A DNA stretch of 64,000 bases from Epithemia pelagica (Eukaryota > Bacillariophyta > Bacillariophyceae > Surirellales > Surirellaceae): contig OX337235.1 of the NCBI GenBank assembly GCA_946965045.2, positions 1,875,508 through 1,939,507 on the forward strand, given 5' to 3'. The notes below the pieces were generated by a model. That model saw nothing but the letters and a program-made list of their open reading frames with translations. It made no database searches and was not told the DNA's origin. Positions 11,801-23,506 of the stretch are shown here, piece after piece. Numbering within the stretch: position 1 is the first letter of the stretch; each line of letters starts with the position of its first letter. Both the position numbers and the translations under genes were made by a program.

Positions 11801-12667
11801 GGCTTAATCAAGCGCATCCTCCAAACCACAAAGATGGAAAACTGCAACGGAAATTGGACCCCTGCAGCGCAGATTGGATTGGGAAGTGATCCCAACGGAC
11901 CTCCCATGAAAGACAATTGGAACTATCGGTCAGTGGTTGGTATGTTGTTGTATCTCTCCACCAACACACGGCCAGATATAACGTTTGCCGTGAGCCAAGT
12001 GGCACGTTTTTCCAATGATCCAAACCAATCGCACGCTCAAGCCGTCAAAGCCATCATCCGATATCTCTCACGGACCATCGACAACGGCACCATCTTTCGC
12101 CCAAGCAAAGATTATCGGCTTGATTGTTATGTCGATGCAGACTTCATGGGTCTGCACGGCCGAGAACCAGAAGATGATCCAACAAGCGCCAAGTCCCGAA
12201 CTGGGTATATCATCTTCTTTGGGGGAAGTCCTCTGGTTTGGAAATCTCAATTGCAAAGCGAAATTGCAACAAGCACCTTTCACTCCGAATACGTGGCTCT
12301 GCCCCAAGCCATGCGAGTTATAGTCTGGTTGCAAGAAGTCTTGAAGGAGTTAAACTCTTGTGTGAGAATCAATCCAAGTGTGCCACGGATTACTGCAGAA
12401 GTCCATGAGGACAACAATAGTGCTTACCTTGTGGCCACCAACCAACGCCTCACCTCTCGATCTCGCTCGCTAAACAACAAGTGGCACTGGTTTTGGTCCC
12501 AGGTGAAAGCCACAAACGCAACCATTGTGTCCTCGAAATCCAATATGGAAGATCGAACGATTACGATTTCCAAGATCGACACCAAGTTGCAACGGGCCGA
12601 CATCCTCACGAAAGGTCTGGCTCGAGAAACTTTTGAGACCATCCGGAAACTGAATCAAGGATGGTGA
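8841..12667 (+). pseudogene. pol: Copia-1 pol (PR-IN-RT-RNase H), one frameshift
   Basis: In the same frame as gag, beginning just after the TGA at 8823. The aspartic protease has DSGAS at residues 12-16. A gag-pre-integrase zinc-binding region includes WHIRFGH and CAAC. Integrase shows the catalytic series FVDHAS, HTDNGT and NGVAERS. The frame stops at 10178, but the integrase C-terminus continues in the -1 frame from about 10075 (ETGISPIDLF...), consistent with one lost base. That frame runs to 12667 through reverse transcriptase (IDFSNAFVQ, IWVDDCG) and RNase H (SRTGYIIFFGG, HSEYVAL). The ATG at 8841 may not be the true start if pol is made by readthrough. Confidence 0.85.
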
Positions 12668-12678
12668 CCTGTGACACC

Positions 12679-12693
12679 AAGCCCAAGAGGGAG
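12679..12693 (+). other. Copia-1 polypurine tract
   Basis: Purine-rich AAGCCCAAGAGGGAG directly abuts the 3' LTR, as expected for the plus-strand primer. Confidence 0.65.
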
Positions 12694-13199
12694 AGTCGCA
12701 GTTTATGTTTTTAGCACCAGTCGCGTTTCCAAATTTGTATTTGTGTTTTGAAATATTGAATTTGTACGACTGGCAGTTTGTGTTGCATGACCCAATGATA
12801 TAAGCCTACATGTCGGAATCCGCGCATGCATGACGCGCAGGATGGGCTTTTGGCGCCACAGAACGCCGGGCCATTCGCCGTTTGTGTCTACGACACTCAT
12901 GTTTTGCTAACTAATCTATGACACAACAAACAACAAATGAGATAACTATCGCCCATTTGAATCAAGCTGTGCGTTGCAAGATAGCAGATCAATTCCTGGA
13001 AGCCAAAGCGAGGAATCAAAATGAGGAACTCAAGATCACTTTGTTTACTCTATAGCTTTAATCATAATATCGATACAGGAGTTTTTTTTGCAACGCAAAA
13101 GACTTCTAGGTTGGTGTGGAGACTTGATCAATCTCGACCCCGATTACGCGGTATTCCCCTAGCTATTAGTATACCCAGTGTATGCTAGTGACTCTGACA
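12694..13199 (+). repeat. Copia-1 3' LTR
   Basis: 506 bp, nearly identical to 4039-4546. Differences seen are two C/T, one A/G and a two-base shorter T run. Confidence 0.9.
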
Positions 13200-13551
13200 C
13201 CTCCACATGGTTGGACTTACACAACAGTTTCCGGTTGCGTTCCAGACTCAAGAGCCAGGCCAATTCTAGGATGAATCCTGATTCAATATTTTCCCAGAAT
13301 CCCTTACACAAAAAGCATACTTCGTCCGCCAAGAGTTGTAGTTGACCATTGTCTTGCAAAGTGTAGACATTGACCCCCACTCCACCATTGGTGGAATTCA
13401 TTGACAGTCTTTTACTATGGGTTGGTGCTGGCGCTGTGGGCGACTCGGCCATGCTCTCGTTGTTGTCGGCCAGTGGTTCCTCCACGGGTCCTGCATGTTT
13501 TGATCGCAACCGTCTCGTTGTCGTCGTGGAGTGTGGTGGGGGCATTGACAT
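13200..13551 (-). pseudogene. Middle part of host gene split by Copia-1
   Basis: Minus-strand frame opening at ATG 13551 (a TGA lies just upstream in frame) and running to the Copia-1 junction. It contains a Ser/Thr/Pro-rich start, then a more ordered stretch (VYTLQDNGQLQLLADEV and ILELAWLLSLERN). It joins in frame to 4037-3567 when the element and one TSD are removed. No family recognised. With the insertion in place the product would end after about 14 LTR-encoded residues. Confidence 0.6.
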
Positions 13552-14992
13552 AGCGCCGTCGTGTCATTCGTGTACTATGAGATGTCGTGTACGAGGAGGT
13601 GAAGGAAAGGGACGAATAGGATGGAACGGAACTGCTGCTGCTCGATTCATTGATTGTAGCATTCACGGTCCAACTTTGGTCATCGTCACACGAGGCAGTC
13701 CACAACCCTGCCTTTCTCCGCGACTGTTGGGGAACGCCATCATCGTCCTGGTGCTGTGGACCTTCTTTGTTTGGTTTCCGCTGCTGCAGCCGTTCTTTTT
13801 GTTGTCGTCGCAGTTTGAGTCGAGCACTTTTGGTGCGTCCCGGTACAAAGGGTGCCACGCCCCATTGGAGCGACATTGTGAGGTGAGGACGACAAGGTCA
13901 AGGAGGCACTCGTAGAAGTCGTGCTGCAATCGTGTTGGGTTTTTTTGGGGCGTTCGGATTCTTGCTGTTCCTCTTGTGGCCCTTTTTGACGACGACGTGG
14001 GCTTTGGGAACTGGTTGGCATTGCCAAACTGCCCCTATCGGTTGCGGTGGTCGAACTTTCATCTCCACCGTGTGATGACAATGACATCGACAAGAAGCCA
14101 TTGCTCGGATCCGACTGTTCCACAGGCCGTTGCTGTTGTTGTTGTCGAGTGTGTCTGGCCGAAACTGAATCGTTGGTAGTGGTTTGATCGTCGGCCGTGT
14201 CAGGATCCTTACTGTTGTGATGGAATTGTAATGCCATCTTCTTCTTCTTCATGGAAACTGACGACAACAAGAGAGATGTTTCGTCCCTAGACAATGGACT
14301 TTTATGGTCGTCCTGTTTCGTGGTGTCGGTCGGCGTCCTTGTTGTTGTTGTAGGCGGTGGATGCCAAAAAGAGTCGTGAACGAAAGCCCTTTTTGGACGC
14401 CAACAGTTGAGCCTCAAAGCTTCGTCATAGTCCGATTCATCCGAGGTTGTCGTGGTTTTGGCTTGGGGGATCATGGCGGAGTGGGTATTGTCGTGTGACT
14501 AGCGAATAGCATCCACAGTCGGCTTGTCGGGGTTCGTGGTGACGGTTGGTTTGCGATGGCCTCGGCTGCTGGATCGAGAGGAGCTTTCCTCTTATGTACC
14601 AGAGGAATTCCCAACTCCGTTTTTGCGTTGCCCCGCCGACAATACTGTTGATGTTGATAATGACAAGACTGTGGACGATTGCGAGGATCCTTGGGACGAG
14701 GCAACGGACGACCAAAGACGGATTCATCCTCATTGTCATCCATTTTATCAAAGTCCAATTCATCTCAAGCCGTCAGTTTCTGGTCCAAGTCCGTTCGTTC
14801 CTTGGGAGGCGTATCGAAATTTGCTTGTTTTCTGGTTTCTTTTACGAGTGGTTCCAAACGAACGAAGATTTTTCTTGGACGGATTCTGCTTGGCCACTCG
14901 TTTCGTGTCCTTCTCGTGTTGTCGTCTTGGTGAATTGGGGCGGTGCTACTACTCGTCCTCCTCGTTTGGTTAATTATTCGAGGGACTACCAC
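13415..14992 (-). pseudogene. Upstream coding segments of the same disrupted gene (putative)
   Basis: Three successive minus-strand frames cover this stretch: 14992-14471 with one TGA at 14762-14764, 14474-13740, and 13876-13415. Each is Arg/Gln/Ser/Thr-rich with little internal similarity to known domains; RTKSARLKLRRQQKERLQQR near 13830 is strongly basic. Frame changes may be introns or indels; I could not assign splice sites. The single TGA could be a CGA-to-TGA change. They are grouped with the Copia-1-interrupted ORF by position, strand and composition only. Confidence 0.35.
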
Positions 14993-15206
14993 AGTTTGAG
15001 TTTCCTCACCCGATTTCGGGAGAAGTTCCGTTCGAGTGGATCTGTTGTTGATTGTGGTTTGTGGTTCTATCCATCAAGTCAGTCGACATCAAGAGCCGCC
15101 ATCCGTCTCCGTTCGTTGACTTTCCGTCCGGAGTTCGATAGATGGCATTGATGAAATCACCGTCATGCGACAAAATGTTGATATTGATAATGAAGATAAG
15201 GAATCT

Positions 15207-15675
<469 letters not shown>

Positions 15676-15712
15676 ATTTGGCGTCGTGCTGGTGGCGGTG
15701 ATGGTGACACAC

Positions 15713-16506
15713 AGTTGTTTGCCGGTGGCGGCGGCTGCTCGTTTGGTGTTGGAGTAGTGGAATTGCTATCGTCGTCCTCTTCCCTCGATCATTTCCGTAC
15801 CATGTCCAGTTCCCCTTTGGTACTACTACCCCTTTTCCTTGTTTGCTGTTGCGGCGGCCGACTGTTCGTCATGTTGTATTTCATGGGGATGAGCACTTAG
15901 CGATTTTGGAGAGACTGCTCGATGGGGAGAAGTGGAGCGGGGAGCTCGTAACGTCATTCAACGTCAAATTACAGGCTTCAACACCAAAAACGCTTGTAGT
16001 GGTCATAGATCGATGGTTGGGAGTCGTAGATTAATATCATGGATACGTCAAGGGTGAGACCTTACTCGCAAATTACGCGGTTGGAGGTGCACCTGCAAAT
16101 CATACCATGACTCACCATTAAAGTATACATTGCTATATATATTTAACCGTTTCAGCAACCGCCATATCTGATCAATTGTACTTTTTACTTTATTGTCCGT
16201 GCGTTTTTGGTACAGCTGGTCATTCTGGAATTTCCCACCCCAGACCCCAAGCCTTACGGCCCACCCGTCCCGTTCATACTGAACTCAGACGTATAGAATG
16301 TAAAGAGTGGGAATTTAGATACCTCACAGTGGGGGTGTGCTTCAAGGAAATTACTTCGTCCGAAACACCCCCGCTGGAGCGTAGAAATTAGGAGAACTGA
16401 AATTCAAGAGAGGCTTGCTCGGGGGGCGTTATTGAAAAATCCCAAGACGTTCGAGATTCAATAATGAGTACAAACTAGGAGTAGTACTGACTGTCCGTAC
16501 AATACG
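15713..16506. other. No gene recognised
   Basis: Mixed sequence with short ORFs only; no repeat boundary or RNA gene seen. Confidence 0.4.
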
Positions 16507-16813
16507 TAAGGGCTGGGTGCACCGATTTGGTGTCTTCTAGGTCTGACCGCGCGTACGTGTTTTGTGGGGGAGGGGATGTCATCACATTTTACTCCCACAT
16601 CAAAAATTTCATGCCCCACAAGATGGAAGACAATTCGACCATGGTATGAACCTCCCGATCACAATAACTTCCTGAATATACAGAACTAATTGAGACAAAC
16701 CTAGGATACTCTTTGTAGATGCCTTATGGACCTCAGGTTCAGTTTGTCTCAATTACCTCCCAAAAATGAGCATGCTAACCTAGAAGACACCAAATCGGTG
16801 CACCCAGCCCTTA
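16507..16813. repeat. Fold-back repeat with 36-bp perfect arms
   Basis: The 36 bases at 16507-16542 are the exact reverse complement of 16778-16813. Inside, a second inverted pair (AATTGAGACAAAC near 16688 and GTTTGTCTCAATT near 16742) adds a nested stem. The right arm ends exactly where the neighbouring MITE begins. Confidence 0.8.
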
Positions 16814-17524
16814 GGGGGTATATTATCGGGCGCGCGGAGCATGTGCGGAGCATGATATGGGCGGAGAAAGGCCAAACCAACCCGGATATAGAGCTTTCCT
16901 CCGCAAAATTTACATGCGGAGGAAGAGTGCGGGTGGAGCATGGTTGGAAGCAAAATCACGCGCCCACACACCACACACTCAATGCGTCGAACAGTTGAAG
17001 TCTTCCGATGATGGATTTGTCATGGACAAAAGCGATGACAGAGTCTATCTAGGCACTAGTATTGTAGACAAGTACATATAGTCGGCCAACTGTTGCTGCC
17101 TTGCTCTTTAGGAGTCTTTTCCATCCTCATGGTGGAGGTTGTGTTTCCATAGAGCATGGAAATTGACGTGTCTTTCCCACATGAGCTCGTAGGGCCAACA
17201 GAACAACAGGTGAAATATCCAATGGATACTCTAAATGATAAGTAGTCTATAAAGGGAATGATTATTGTGTCCGGAAACCACCCCTTTGCTTGCCATCGTC
17301 TTCCCAAAGTTGCTCTTCTCCTTCCTTTTCGATTCCATACTTAAGGCGACCCATACGCGTTTCCGTGACGGTCGAGGATTTTGAGCGCGCGCGCCGCGCA
17401 TGCTCCGCATCTCTGCATCCGCCCACCCATAATATAGACGCGCGGAGCATGCATCGTGGAGCATGCATTGCTCCCCCCATATCCATGCTCCGCCCATGCT
17501 CCGCGCGCCCGATAACATACCCCC
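16814..17524. mobile_element. PIF/Harbinger-type MITE with TTA TSD
   Basis: 711 bp bounded by inverted termini. The left end reads GGGGGTATATTATCGGG and the right end, reversed, GGGGGTATGTTATCGGG; similarity continues through a CGCGCGGAGCATG block. TTA flanks both sides (16811-16813 and 17525-17527), the three-base duplication typical of PIF/Harbinger elements. Subterminal GCGGAGCATG copies recur in both orientations. No transposase ORF. Confidence 0.75.
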
Positions 17525-17527
17525 TTA

Positions 17528-18130
17528 GCCAAATTTGTCTCTTTGCCAAAGAGCGGCAAGTGTTGAAGTACAATACGAGTAGGTTAGTGCGGTTATTTCG
17601 GGCGCCGACTCGACCCGTACTCGCCATATTAAACGGGTATCTGCAAAAGAGGTAAATAAGCGTGTCGAGATGACTTATCACCACAATGATTAGAACTAGT
17701 CAAACTCCCTAAAACGCTTCGAATTATGGAAATTGCAATGGGCATGCGAAGCATCCTTCCCCGAATCCATGGTCATTGTCGAACTTTGGAGACTCGTGTC
17801 TGCGCAAAACCCAACGAAATGACGACACACACACCACACAACCGCTGTCCTCTGTCCTGTGCGCCGTCAACAAATTTCCCATTGCTAGAATGAATGAGAA
17901 AGAAGACTGAAAGAACTTTTATAAGAGTAATCCTTTTATTTGTTGGCTCTTCGATTCACTGAGCTCTGTACATGGACTTGTTGGATTGTATGCAAGTCTC
18001 GTCGCTCTCTGACATATCTCAGTGACAAGAGTCTGGAGGTTCGATTCGTGCGGTTGGGTTCTGTTAGGACAAGGACGGTTCTCGACTGTGAGGAGTCTGA
18101 TCTGCGGTTGTTGCTGTTCAAGTGAGAGTC
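17528..18130. other. Intergenic; probable promoter and 5' UTR of the kinase gene
   Basis: No ORF of note. A TATA-like TTTATAAGAG at about 17918 lies some 210 bp before the kinase ATG. Confidence 0.4.
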
Positions 18131-21100
18131 ATGGCGAACTATGTGGATATTGAAACATCAGCCGAGGCAATTCAAGAAGATGAAGAATTAATTGAAGCTG
18201 TCGAAGCGATTGTGGAGATTGCCGCTGTTTCCGTCACGACCCAAATTATGCGTGACATTAATTCTTCCTTGGAACAAGTTCAAACATTTGTGGAAGCCAT
18301 CTTCCCTATTCTTGTCGATTATCGGAACGATCCTTCGCTCTTGTCTCAAGATTTGCAGGATATGTTGGTTCTTTTAGTGTTTGTTACCATTGCCTTTTTT
18401 ATATTGTCGCCAAATCACGGTAAAAAGAACAAGGGCAACAGCCTTGGAGGGTTCGGCGGAGGAACTGCAGAGTCCAAACGATTTCGCCGGAAGAGTTTTG
18501 CAGCTCTCTCCAACACTCGACTACGAGTCGACTCCAACGGATCTCCTGGAGAAGCAGATATGGACAGCGCCAACAACTCGCTTAACAGTCAATCATCATG
18601 GTTTCCCCTTGTCAGTGAGGAATCGGATGAAGAAAGGTTTCACCGAATATATCCTGTTCTGTTCGATGAAAGCAAATATTTCAAGCTCATTCTTCCTCCG
18701 GAGTGTGAATTGGTAGAAAACTCAGTGGCTTCCAAGTTGAGGAAACAACAGGAAAAGCATCAAAAGGAGCTTGCGAGTGCTGCAAAGAAGCGCAAACGTC
18801 CGAGTGCTAGCAACAAGCAAGACGAACAACAAGGGAGCTCATCGAGGGCATTAGTCGATGAAGCAGATGACCCAGCGCAGCGATTGCAATTTTATTTTCG
18901 GCATTTCATGGTTCTGGTTCGTTCACTGTTTGCCTATGACTATGTCAGTGCCGCATGGACTGTCTTGTTGTGGCTCCAGGGCATTCGAAAGCACCGTCGG
19001 ACCAATAGCAATTCGAATATACCCTCCGCTCATGAGCTTGTGGGTGACAATCCTATTGATCTCAAAGATTCCGACCCAGATTCAGAAAAGGAACCTAATG
19101 CTGATCACGTGAGTGATGAATCGCTGCAATCACTGGACCAACAAAAAGAGTTCTCATTTCCAATACATTCGAAGGAGAACATTCTAAGTAGAGCTCAGAC
19201 ACCTGTGGCTGGATCTCATGGTCCAAGAATAGAGGAGGAGTCGCCAAATCATCTCAGCATTTCCAAATCGAAACCAGAGTCGAAAGAAAACCGAAATCCA
19301 AGTACTGTAGAGAAAGAGAAGAAAGATGACAAGGTGGAATTGGAATCCTCCAATGATTTGGGAGAGAACAAAGGCTTAGATGGGATTGTGGTAGATGCAG
19401 TATGCTTCCTACAGGATCATATCAACAATTTTGTCCGAAATGCATTGGCGGATGACTCTAATGCTAGTGAGACTGACAAACGCGAACAGGACTTGGTGAC
19501 AGCGGAAACTCTATCCTCTGCGACAGAAGCTGGCACAGAAAGTGCACGATCTCTTGACTCCTCCTTGAGAAAAACCATTATGGTAGCCAATACATCAAAG
19601 AAAAGTGAATCGTCTCCTGATGATGAAAATGACAGCCTCTCCCTTCCAGAAAACTCACAGAATCCGCCTTCCACTAAGGAAGAAAATGACATGGTTGCAT
19701 CTCCCGAATCCCAACTACGAAACGCTTCGTGGTACTTTTTTGAATCAGCAAATTCAGAAGAATCTCTGAAGAAAATGTCGCTCGATGTCCCCGTACCAGA
19801 TAAGAATGGTTATATACTGGGTGACCAGTATCTGCCCAATGACCGTAGCACCCCTCTACTTGTATTTGTCAATTCACGGTCGGGTCCACAACAGGGACAG
19901 TTACTGATTACACAACTAAAGCGTTTGCTCAATCCCATTCAAGTGTGGGATTTGGCTCATGGACGACCTGAACCAGTGCTGGAATCATTTTGCGTCTTGT
20001 CGAAACTGAGAATTTTGGTCTGTGGGGGAGATGGAACTGTTAGTTGGATTATCAGTGCATTGGATGCGTTGGAGTTGAAACGAAAATGGCCTCCGATTGC
20101 TATTCTCCCACTCGGAACGGGTAATGATTTAGCACGTGTCCATGGGTGGGGAGGCGGTTACAACAACGAATCGCTCATACACATCTTAGAGCAGATCTCG
20201 GAATCGTACATCTCGGTTCTAGATCGCTGGGAATTGACTGTCGAAGGTGGGAAGAAGCGTATCATCACAAAGAACTTTTTCAATTATTTTAGTGTTGGAG
20301 TGGATGCGGAACTCGCTTTACAAGTACACTTTTTGCGTGAACGGCGTCCCGAATGGTTCTTCTCGCGCTTTGTCAACAAGGCATGGTATGGCGTTTTTGG
20401 CGCCGAGGAAAGTATCAAGGGAAAGAGTTTGAACGTACGACGTGATCTCGCTTTATATGCTGACGGTGTCCATGTACCTCTCCCACCAGACTCGCAGGGG
20501 ATAATCATTCTGAATATTGATTCCTATGCCGGAGGAGTTCCGCTTTGGTCGCATGCAGTCAAGGAAGGCGTCATACGTCGATCGCAAAGCATGTGTTTAT
20601 CAGGCTTTGGTGCCCGAAAACATGTCGAAAGAGTTGATAGCTCAGAGGAGTTACCAGTCGTCCCTTTGACAGAAGAGGAAATGTTTGCCAAAGTAACTGC
20701 GTGTGACCGACCAGCTTCTTGTCAGGATGGCTATCTTGACATTGTTTCTGTCCGCGGGACGGTTCATTTAGGACAGGTAAAGGTTGGTATTGGACGTGCT
20801 CAACGGTTGTGTCAGTGCCGTGAGATCAAGATTGTGATCAAGAAGAAAGTCCCAGTTCAGATTGATGGTGAACCTTGGCGACAAGACAAGTGCGTCCTGC
20901 ACATCAAGCGGAAACCCGATCCAGCGCTGATGCTACATCGGTCCGCCGACGATGGTGGAATTGAAACCGAAATGTCCAAGCTGTTGGAATGGGCAGAAGA
21001 ACGCAATCTGATTGATGGACATGTTCATTCAGTCCTCATGAAAGAATTTAGTCGACGAATCGAGACTAAGACGAGGCAGCGTCGAGTTCGCTCGAAGGAA

Positions 21101-21382
21101 CATAATGTCATTGAAAATTTGAAACGAGCGATTGGATCAACCGGAACAATATCTTCACTGGCAGCAGGAGTCAACGGAGCAAGAAGTTACAGCACATCAC
21201 AGAAGCACTTCTACTCTCACTATGCTTCACAATCGCCTCACTTTTCAGAAGAAACACATCATGACCCTCATCACATGGATGAAGGACCTGGCGCGTCGTC
21301 TCTGCGGCGCCACGGGTCTCGCTCGAACCTCCTGTGGGGACACCATAGTTTTACCGGTACGAACGGTGGGATTGCCTTTTGA
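18131..21382 (+). CDS. Diacylglycerol kinase
   Basis: 1083 residues from ATG 18131; the frame is open to GTG 18122, but the ATG is the better start. The diacylglycerol kinase catalytic domain begins near residue 575 (LVFVNSRSGPQQG), has the nucleotide-binding GGDGT at 632-636 and continues with LPLGTGNDLAR. The accessory domain runs from about 715 (FNYFSVGVDAELAL) to about 919 (QIDGEPWRQ). It should phosphorylate diacylglycerol to phosphatidic acid with ATP. One hydrophobic segment (about 78-95) may anchor it to a membrane. Residues 100-570 are largely acidic and disordered, and the C-terminus is basic. No Cys/His-rich C1 domain or EF hand is visible, unlike many animal isoforms. It is intronless and converges with the DUF819 gene, 213 bp apart. 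Confidence 0.93.
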   Translation: MANYVDIETSAEAIQEDEELIEAVEAIVEIAAVSVTTQIMRDINSSLEQVQTFVEAIFPILVDYRNDPSLLSQDLQDMLVLLVFVTIAFFILSPNHGKKNKGNSLGGFGGGTAESKRFRRKSFAALSNTRLRVDSNGSPGEADMDSANNSLNSQSSWFPLVSEESDEERFHRIYPVLFDESKYFKLILPPECELVENSVASKLRKQQEKHQKELASAAKKRKRPSASNKQDEQQGSSSRALVDEADDPAQRLQFYFRHFMVLVRSLFAYDYVSAAWTVLLWLQGIRKHRRTNSNSNIPSAHELVGDNPIDLKDSDPDSEKEPNADHVSDESLQSLDQQKEFSFPIHSKENILSRAQTPVAGSHGPRIEEESPNHLSISKSKPESKENRNPSTVEKEKKDDKVELESSNDLGENKGLDGIVVDAVCFLQDHINNFVRNALADDSNASETDKREQDLVTAETLSSATEAGTESARSLDSSLRKTIMVANTSKKSESSPDDENDSLSLPENSQNPPSTKEENDMVASPESQLRNASWYFFESANSEESLKKMSLDVPVPDKNGYILGDQYLPNDRSTPLLVFVNSRSGPQQGQLLITQLKRLLNPIQVWDLAHGRPEPVLESFCVLSKLRILVCGGDGTVSWIISALDALELKRKWPPIAILPLGTGNDLARVHGWGGGYNNESLIHILEQISESYISVLDRWELTVEGGKKRIITKNFFNYFSVGVDAELALQVHFLRERRPEWFFSRFVNKAWYGVFGAEESIKGKSLNVRRDLALYADGVHVPLPPDSQGIIILNIDSYAGGVPLWSHAVKEGVIRRSQSMCLSGFGARKHVERVDSSEELPVVPLTEEEMFAKVTACDRPASCQDGYLDIVSVRGTVHLGQVKVGIGRAQRLCQCREIKIVIKKKVPVQIDGEPWRQDKCVLHIKRKPDPALMLHRSADDGGIETEMSKLLEWAEERNLIDGHVHSVLMKEFSRRIETKTRQRRVRSKEHNVIENLKRAIGSTGTISSLAAGVNGARSYSTSQKHFYSHYASQSPHFSEETHHDPHHMDEGPGASSLRRHGSRSNLLWGHHSFTGTNGGIAF

Positions 21383-21595
21383 TCTATCTTTGAGATTCCA
21401 GAAACGATAAATATTTGTACAAGACGAAACTGTATGTAGAACTAAAAACGCCGCCATGATCAGCGATTGTATGTTACTACTGAACTGTTTCAATAGAGAG
21501 ATGAGGGACGTTGTTGGCTCGCGAACATATCCACAGAACCGGATAGCATCAGCAGCCATTGTTGGCCATGCTCGTTACGAATTGTGTGAGAAGAA

Positions 21596-23506
21596 TCAGG
21601 AAACCTTCATGGCCGTCATGATCCAACCAAACAGTTGGTATGTCAAAACTCCAACGGTTGTTCCTACGGCATACCCAACCACCCCCCAAAATGTCGCAGC
21701 ATAGGTCAGTCCTTTTACTGCCACAGTCCGTGGCATGCGTCCACAAAACGCCGCAGCCGTGGCGGGTCCGCCCACGGCCGCATTCGATGCGACCAAAACT
21801 TCATCCAAGGAAATGACAGTGTGATGCCTTTTCTTTCCCCTCCAAGGACGCTGCAAAAGTGCCCATGACCAGGATCCGAACATGGTGACAAAACAGTGAA
21901 CGGAAAGGGCCAAGAGGGACACCACCAAACAAGGTAATCCAGTTTGGAGCCAAGCCACTTGGGTGGTGGTCACTAGCGTGGTGGCCGACTCGGTAATGCT
22001 GCTTCCTAGACAAGAAAACAGCGAGAGCAAGGAAATCTGGGAAAGTGGACGAGCGATTTGTGGCACTCCACCTTCACGGTACCATTTTTTCCACCGAGGA
22101 GGTAAGGGAGAGTTGGAATGTTGGATCCCAGCGGTGAGAAGAGCAATCACGGCACATGACAACCCTGGAATCACGCAGGACAATTGACGTTCCACCCAGG
22201 ATGCGAACCGAACGATTACCAAGGCCGTGGAACATCCTACAACGATTGCCTGTGTTTTACCAAAAATTCCATAGCGGTTTGAGCTTTGCCTCACAGGGTT
22301 CTCGACGAACGATACTTGAGGGTTGGAAGGTAGTGCCTCATTCATTTCAATTTCAGTGGGCGGTACTTGTTCTCTCGTTGTTGTAGAGGCATTCGCAAAA
22401 GAAAAAAGTTTTCTTAAAGTTGTCGAGCTGTGGGTGGAAGAGAGGAGGGTGAAATAGGTCGCCATAACGACGAGGTTGGTGGTAGCCATGGCTCCGATCA
22501 ATGCCGTGGTCGTCGCCTTGGACGCCGCATAGGAAGCTCGAATCACATTGGCGGTGGAAAAGAAGTTTACCGAACCACCAATAAATGCCGCCGTGAGACA
22601 AGAAAGAGCAATCCGCGCTTGATTCGGGGGCAACAACCAACTCGATGCCGTGATAGCGGCCGCACTGCCACTGGCAGCAACACTTGGCAGGGCATAATAG
22701 CAGCAGAGGCCAAATGTTAAGATGCCACCCAAAAAGGACCCAATACATGCCAAAACAAAGGGCACTGTCAGACGCTGAATGGCATTCGAAATGGATTCAG
22801 AATCCTCGTCCTGGTTCTGGTCTTTTATCCCCAGCTCTGATGAGCTGCTTTTGCTAGTCAAGGAGGACTGATGGTTGTTTTCTTGACCAAGGGAAAGAAG
22901 TAGGAGGGCCAATGAGGCAGGAAGGAAGGTATTCCAACACCAGTGACTAAGTATGGTCGAGGGTGGACAAACGAGTGCACTGACCGTCAAGGTAACCTTG
23001 ATGCCCGAGTCGGGAAGTACGTTTTGATCCAAAACGTATCCCAATAGAGCTGCGCCTATCCAGGTGGAGAAAATGGAGGCGGTTTCCAATGCTGAAGTGG
23101 TCGGAGCCAGTGATATCGCGGTTGATGATGAGAGACGATTGGCCCCTGGCGTAGAATGGCCATGTCCCAAGCTTTTACCCTTGTCCGTAGACTTCACAAT
23201 CCCATTGTTGATCCCGCTTAACATGAAACGTCTCGTTGCCGCACGTGGGGCGCTTGGCATCATGAACATTGTTGTGGTCTCCGAGATGGATGTCCTTCTT
23301 TTCAGTTCCGTAGAGTGGAAAGAGGTTATGGAGAAATCGGAAGCAAATGATGCCGAAGTTGGTATTGTAGCATGTAACATTACCAACAGCAACATGAATG
23401 CTATCTTCTGGAACACATGGTGGTTTTTATGCTGACGATGGTGGTGATTTTTGGTCGTCCATTGCATCGACGCTAGTAATTCAAAAGTCAACGGTGGAGA
23501 CAACAT
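21596..23506 (-). CDS. DUF819 membrane protein, copy 1
   Basis: 636 residues from ATG 23506. The body is a multi-pass membrane protein of the DUF819 family (Pfam PF05684), with GAALLGYVLDQ near the start, FLPASLALLLLSLG, and the family signature GGSVNFFSTAN near residue 309, ending with a Gly-rich VVGYAVGTTVGV helix. Plant members are predicted chloroplast proteins of unknown transport function. The N-terminus has a hydrophobic signal (IAFMLLLVMLHA) followed by TSASFASDF, which resembles the diatom ASAFAP cleavage motif, and then a Ser/Thr/Arg-rich stretch. Plastid targeting is therefore likely but inferred. A paralogue lies at 33406-35610 on the same strand. An internal ATG at residue 14 is an alternative start. 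Confidence 0.85.
   Translation of the reverse strand: MLSPPLTFELLASMQWTTKNHHHRQHKNHHVFQKIAFMLLLVMLHATIPTSASFASDFSITSFHSTELKRRTSISETTTMFMMPSAPRAATRRFMLSGINNGIVKSTDKGKSLGHGHSTPGANRLSSSTAISLAPTTSALETASIFSTWIGAALLGYVLDQNVLPDSGIKVTLTVSALVCPPSTILSHWCWNTFLPASLALLLLSLGQENNHQSSLTSKSSSSELGIKDQNQDEDSESISNAIQRLTVPFVLACIGSFLGGILTFGLCCYYALPSVAASGSAAAITASSWLLPPNQARIALSCLTAAFIGGSVNFFSTANVIRASYAASKATTTALIGAMATTNLVVMATYFTLLSSTHSSTTLRKLFSFANASTTTREQVPPTEIEMNEALPSNPQVSFVENPVRQSSNRYGIFGKTQAIVVGCSTALVIVRFASWVERQLSCVIPGLSCAVIALLTAGIQHSNSPLPPRWKKWYREGGVPQIARPLSQISLLSLFSCLGSSITESATTLVTTTQVAWLQTGLPCLVVSLLALSVHCFVTMFGSWSWALLQRPWRGKKRHHTVISLDEVLVASNAAVGGPATAAAFCGRMPRTVAVKGLTYAATFWGVVGYAVGTTVGVLTYQLFGWIMTAMKVS

Larger units (their letters stand above)
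4039..13199 (+). mobile_element. Copia-1 LTR retrotransposon
   Basis: A 9.16-kb Ty1/copia element with 508- and 506-bp LTRs, 5-bp TSD and gene order gag-PR-IN-RT-RH. The LTRs differ by eye at three transitions and by two bases in a T run, so insertion is recent. Coding is nevertheless broken by TAA and TAG in gag, TGA between gag and protease, and one frameshift in integrase. It probably depends on other copies, unless the stops are read through. The organisation fits diatom CoDi elements. Confidence 0.9.
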
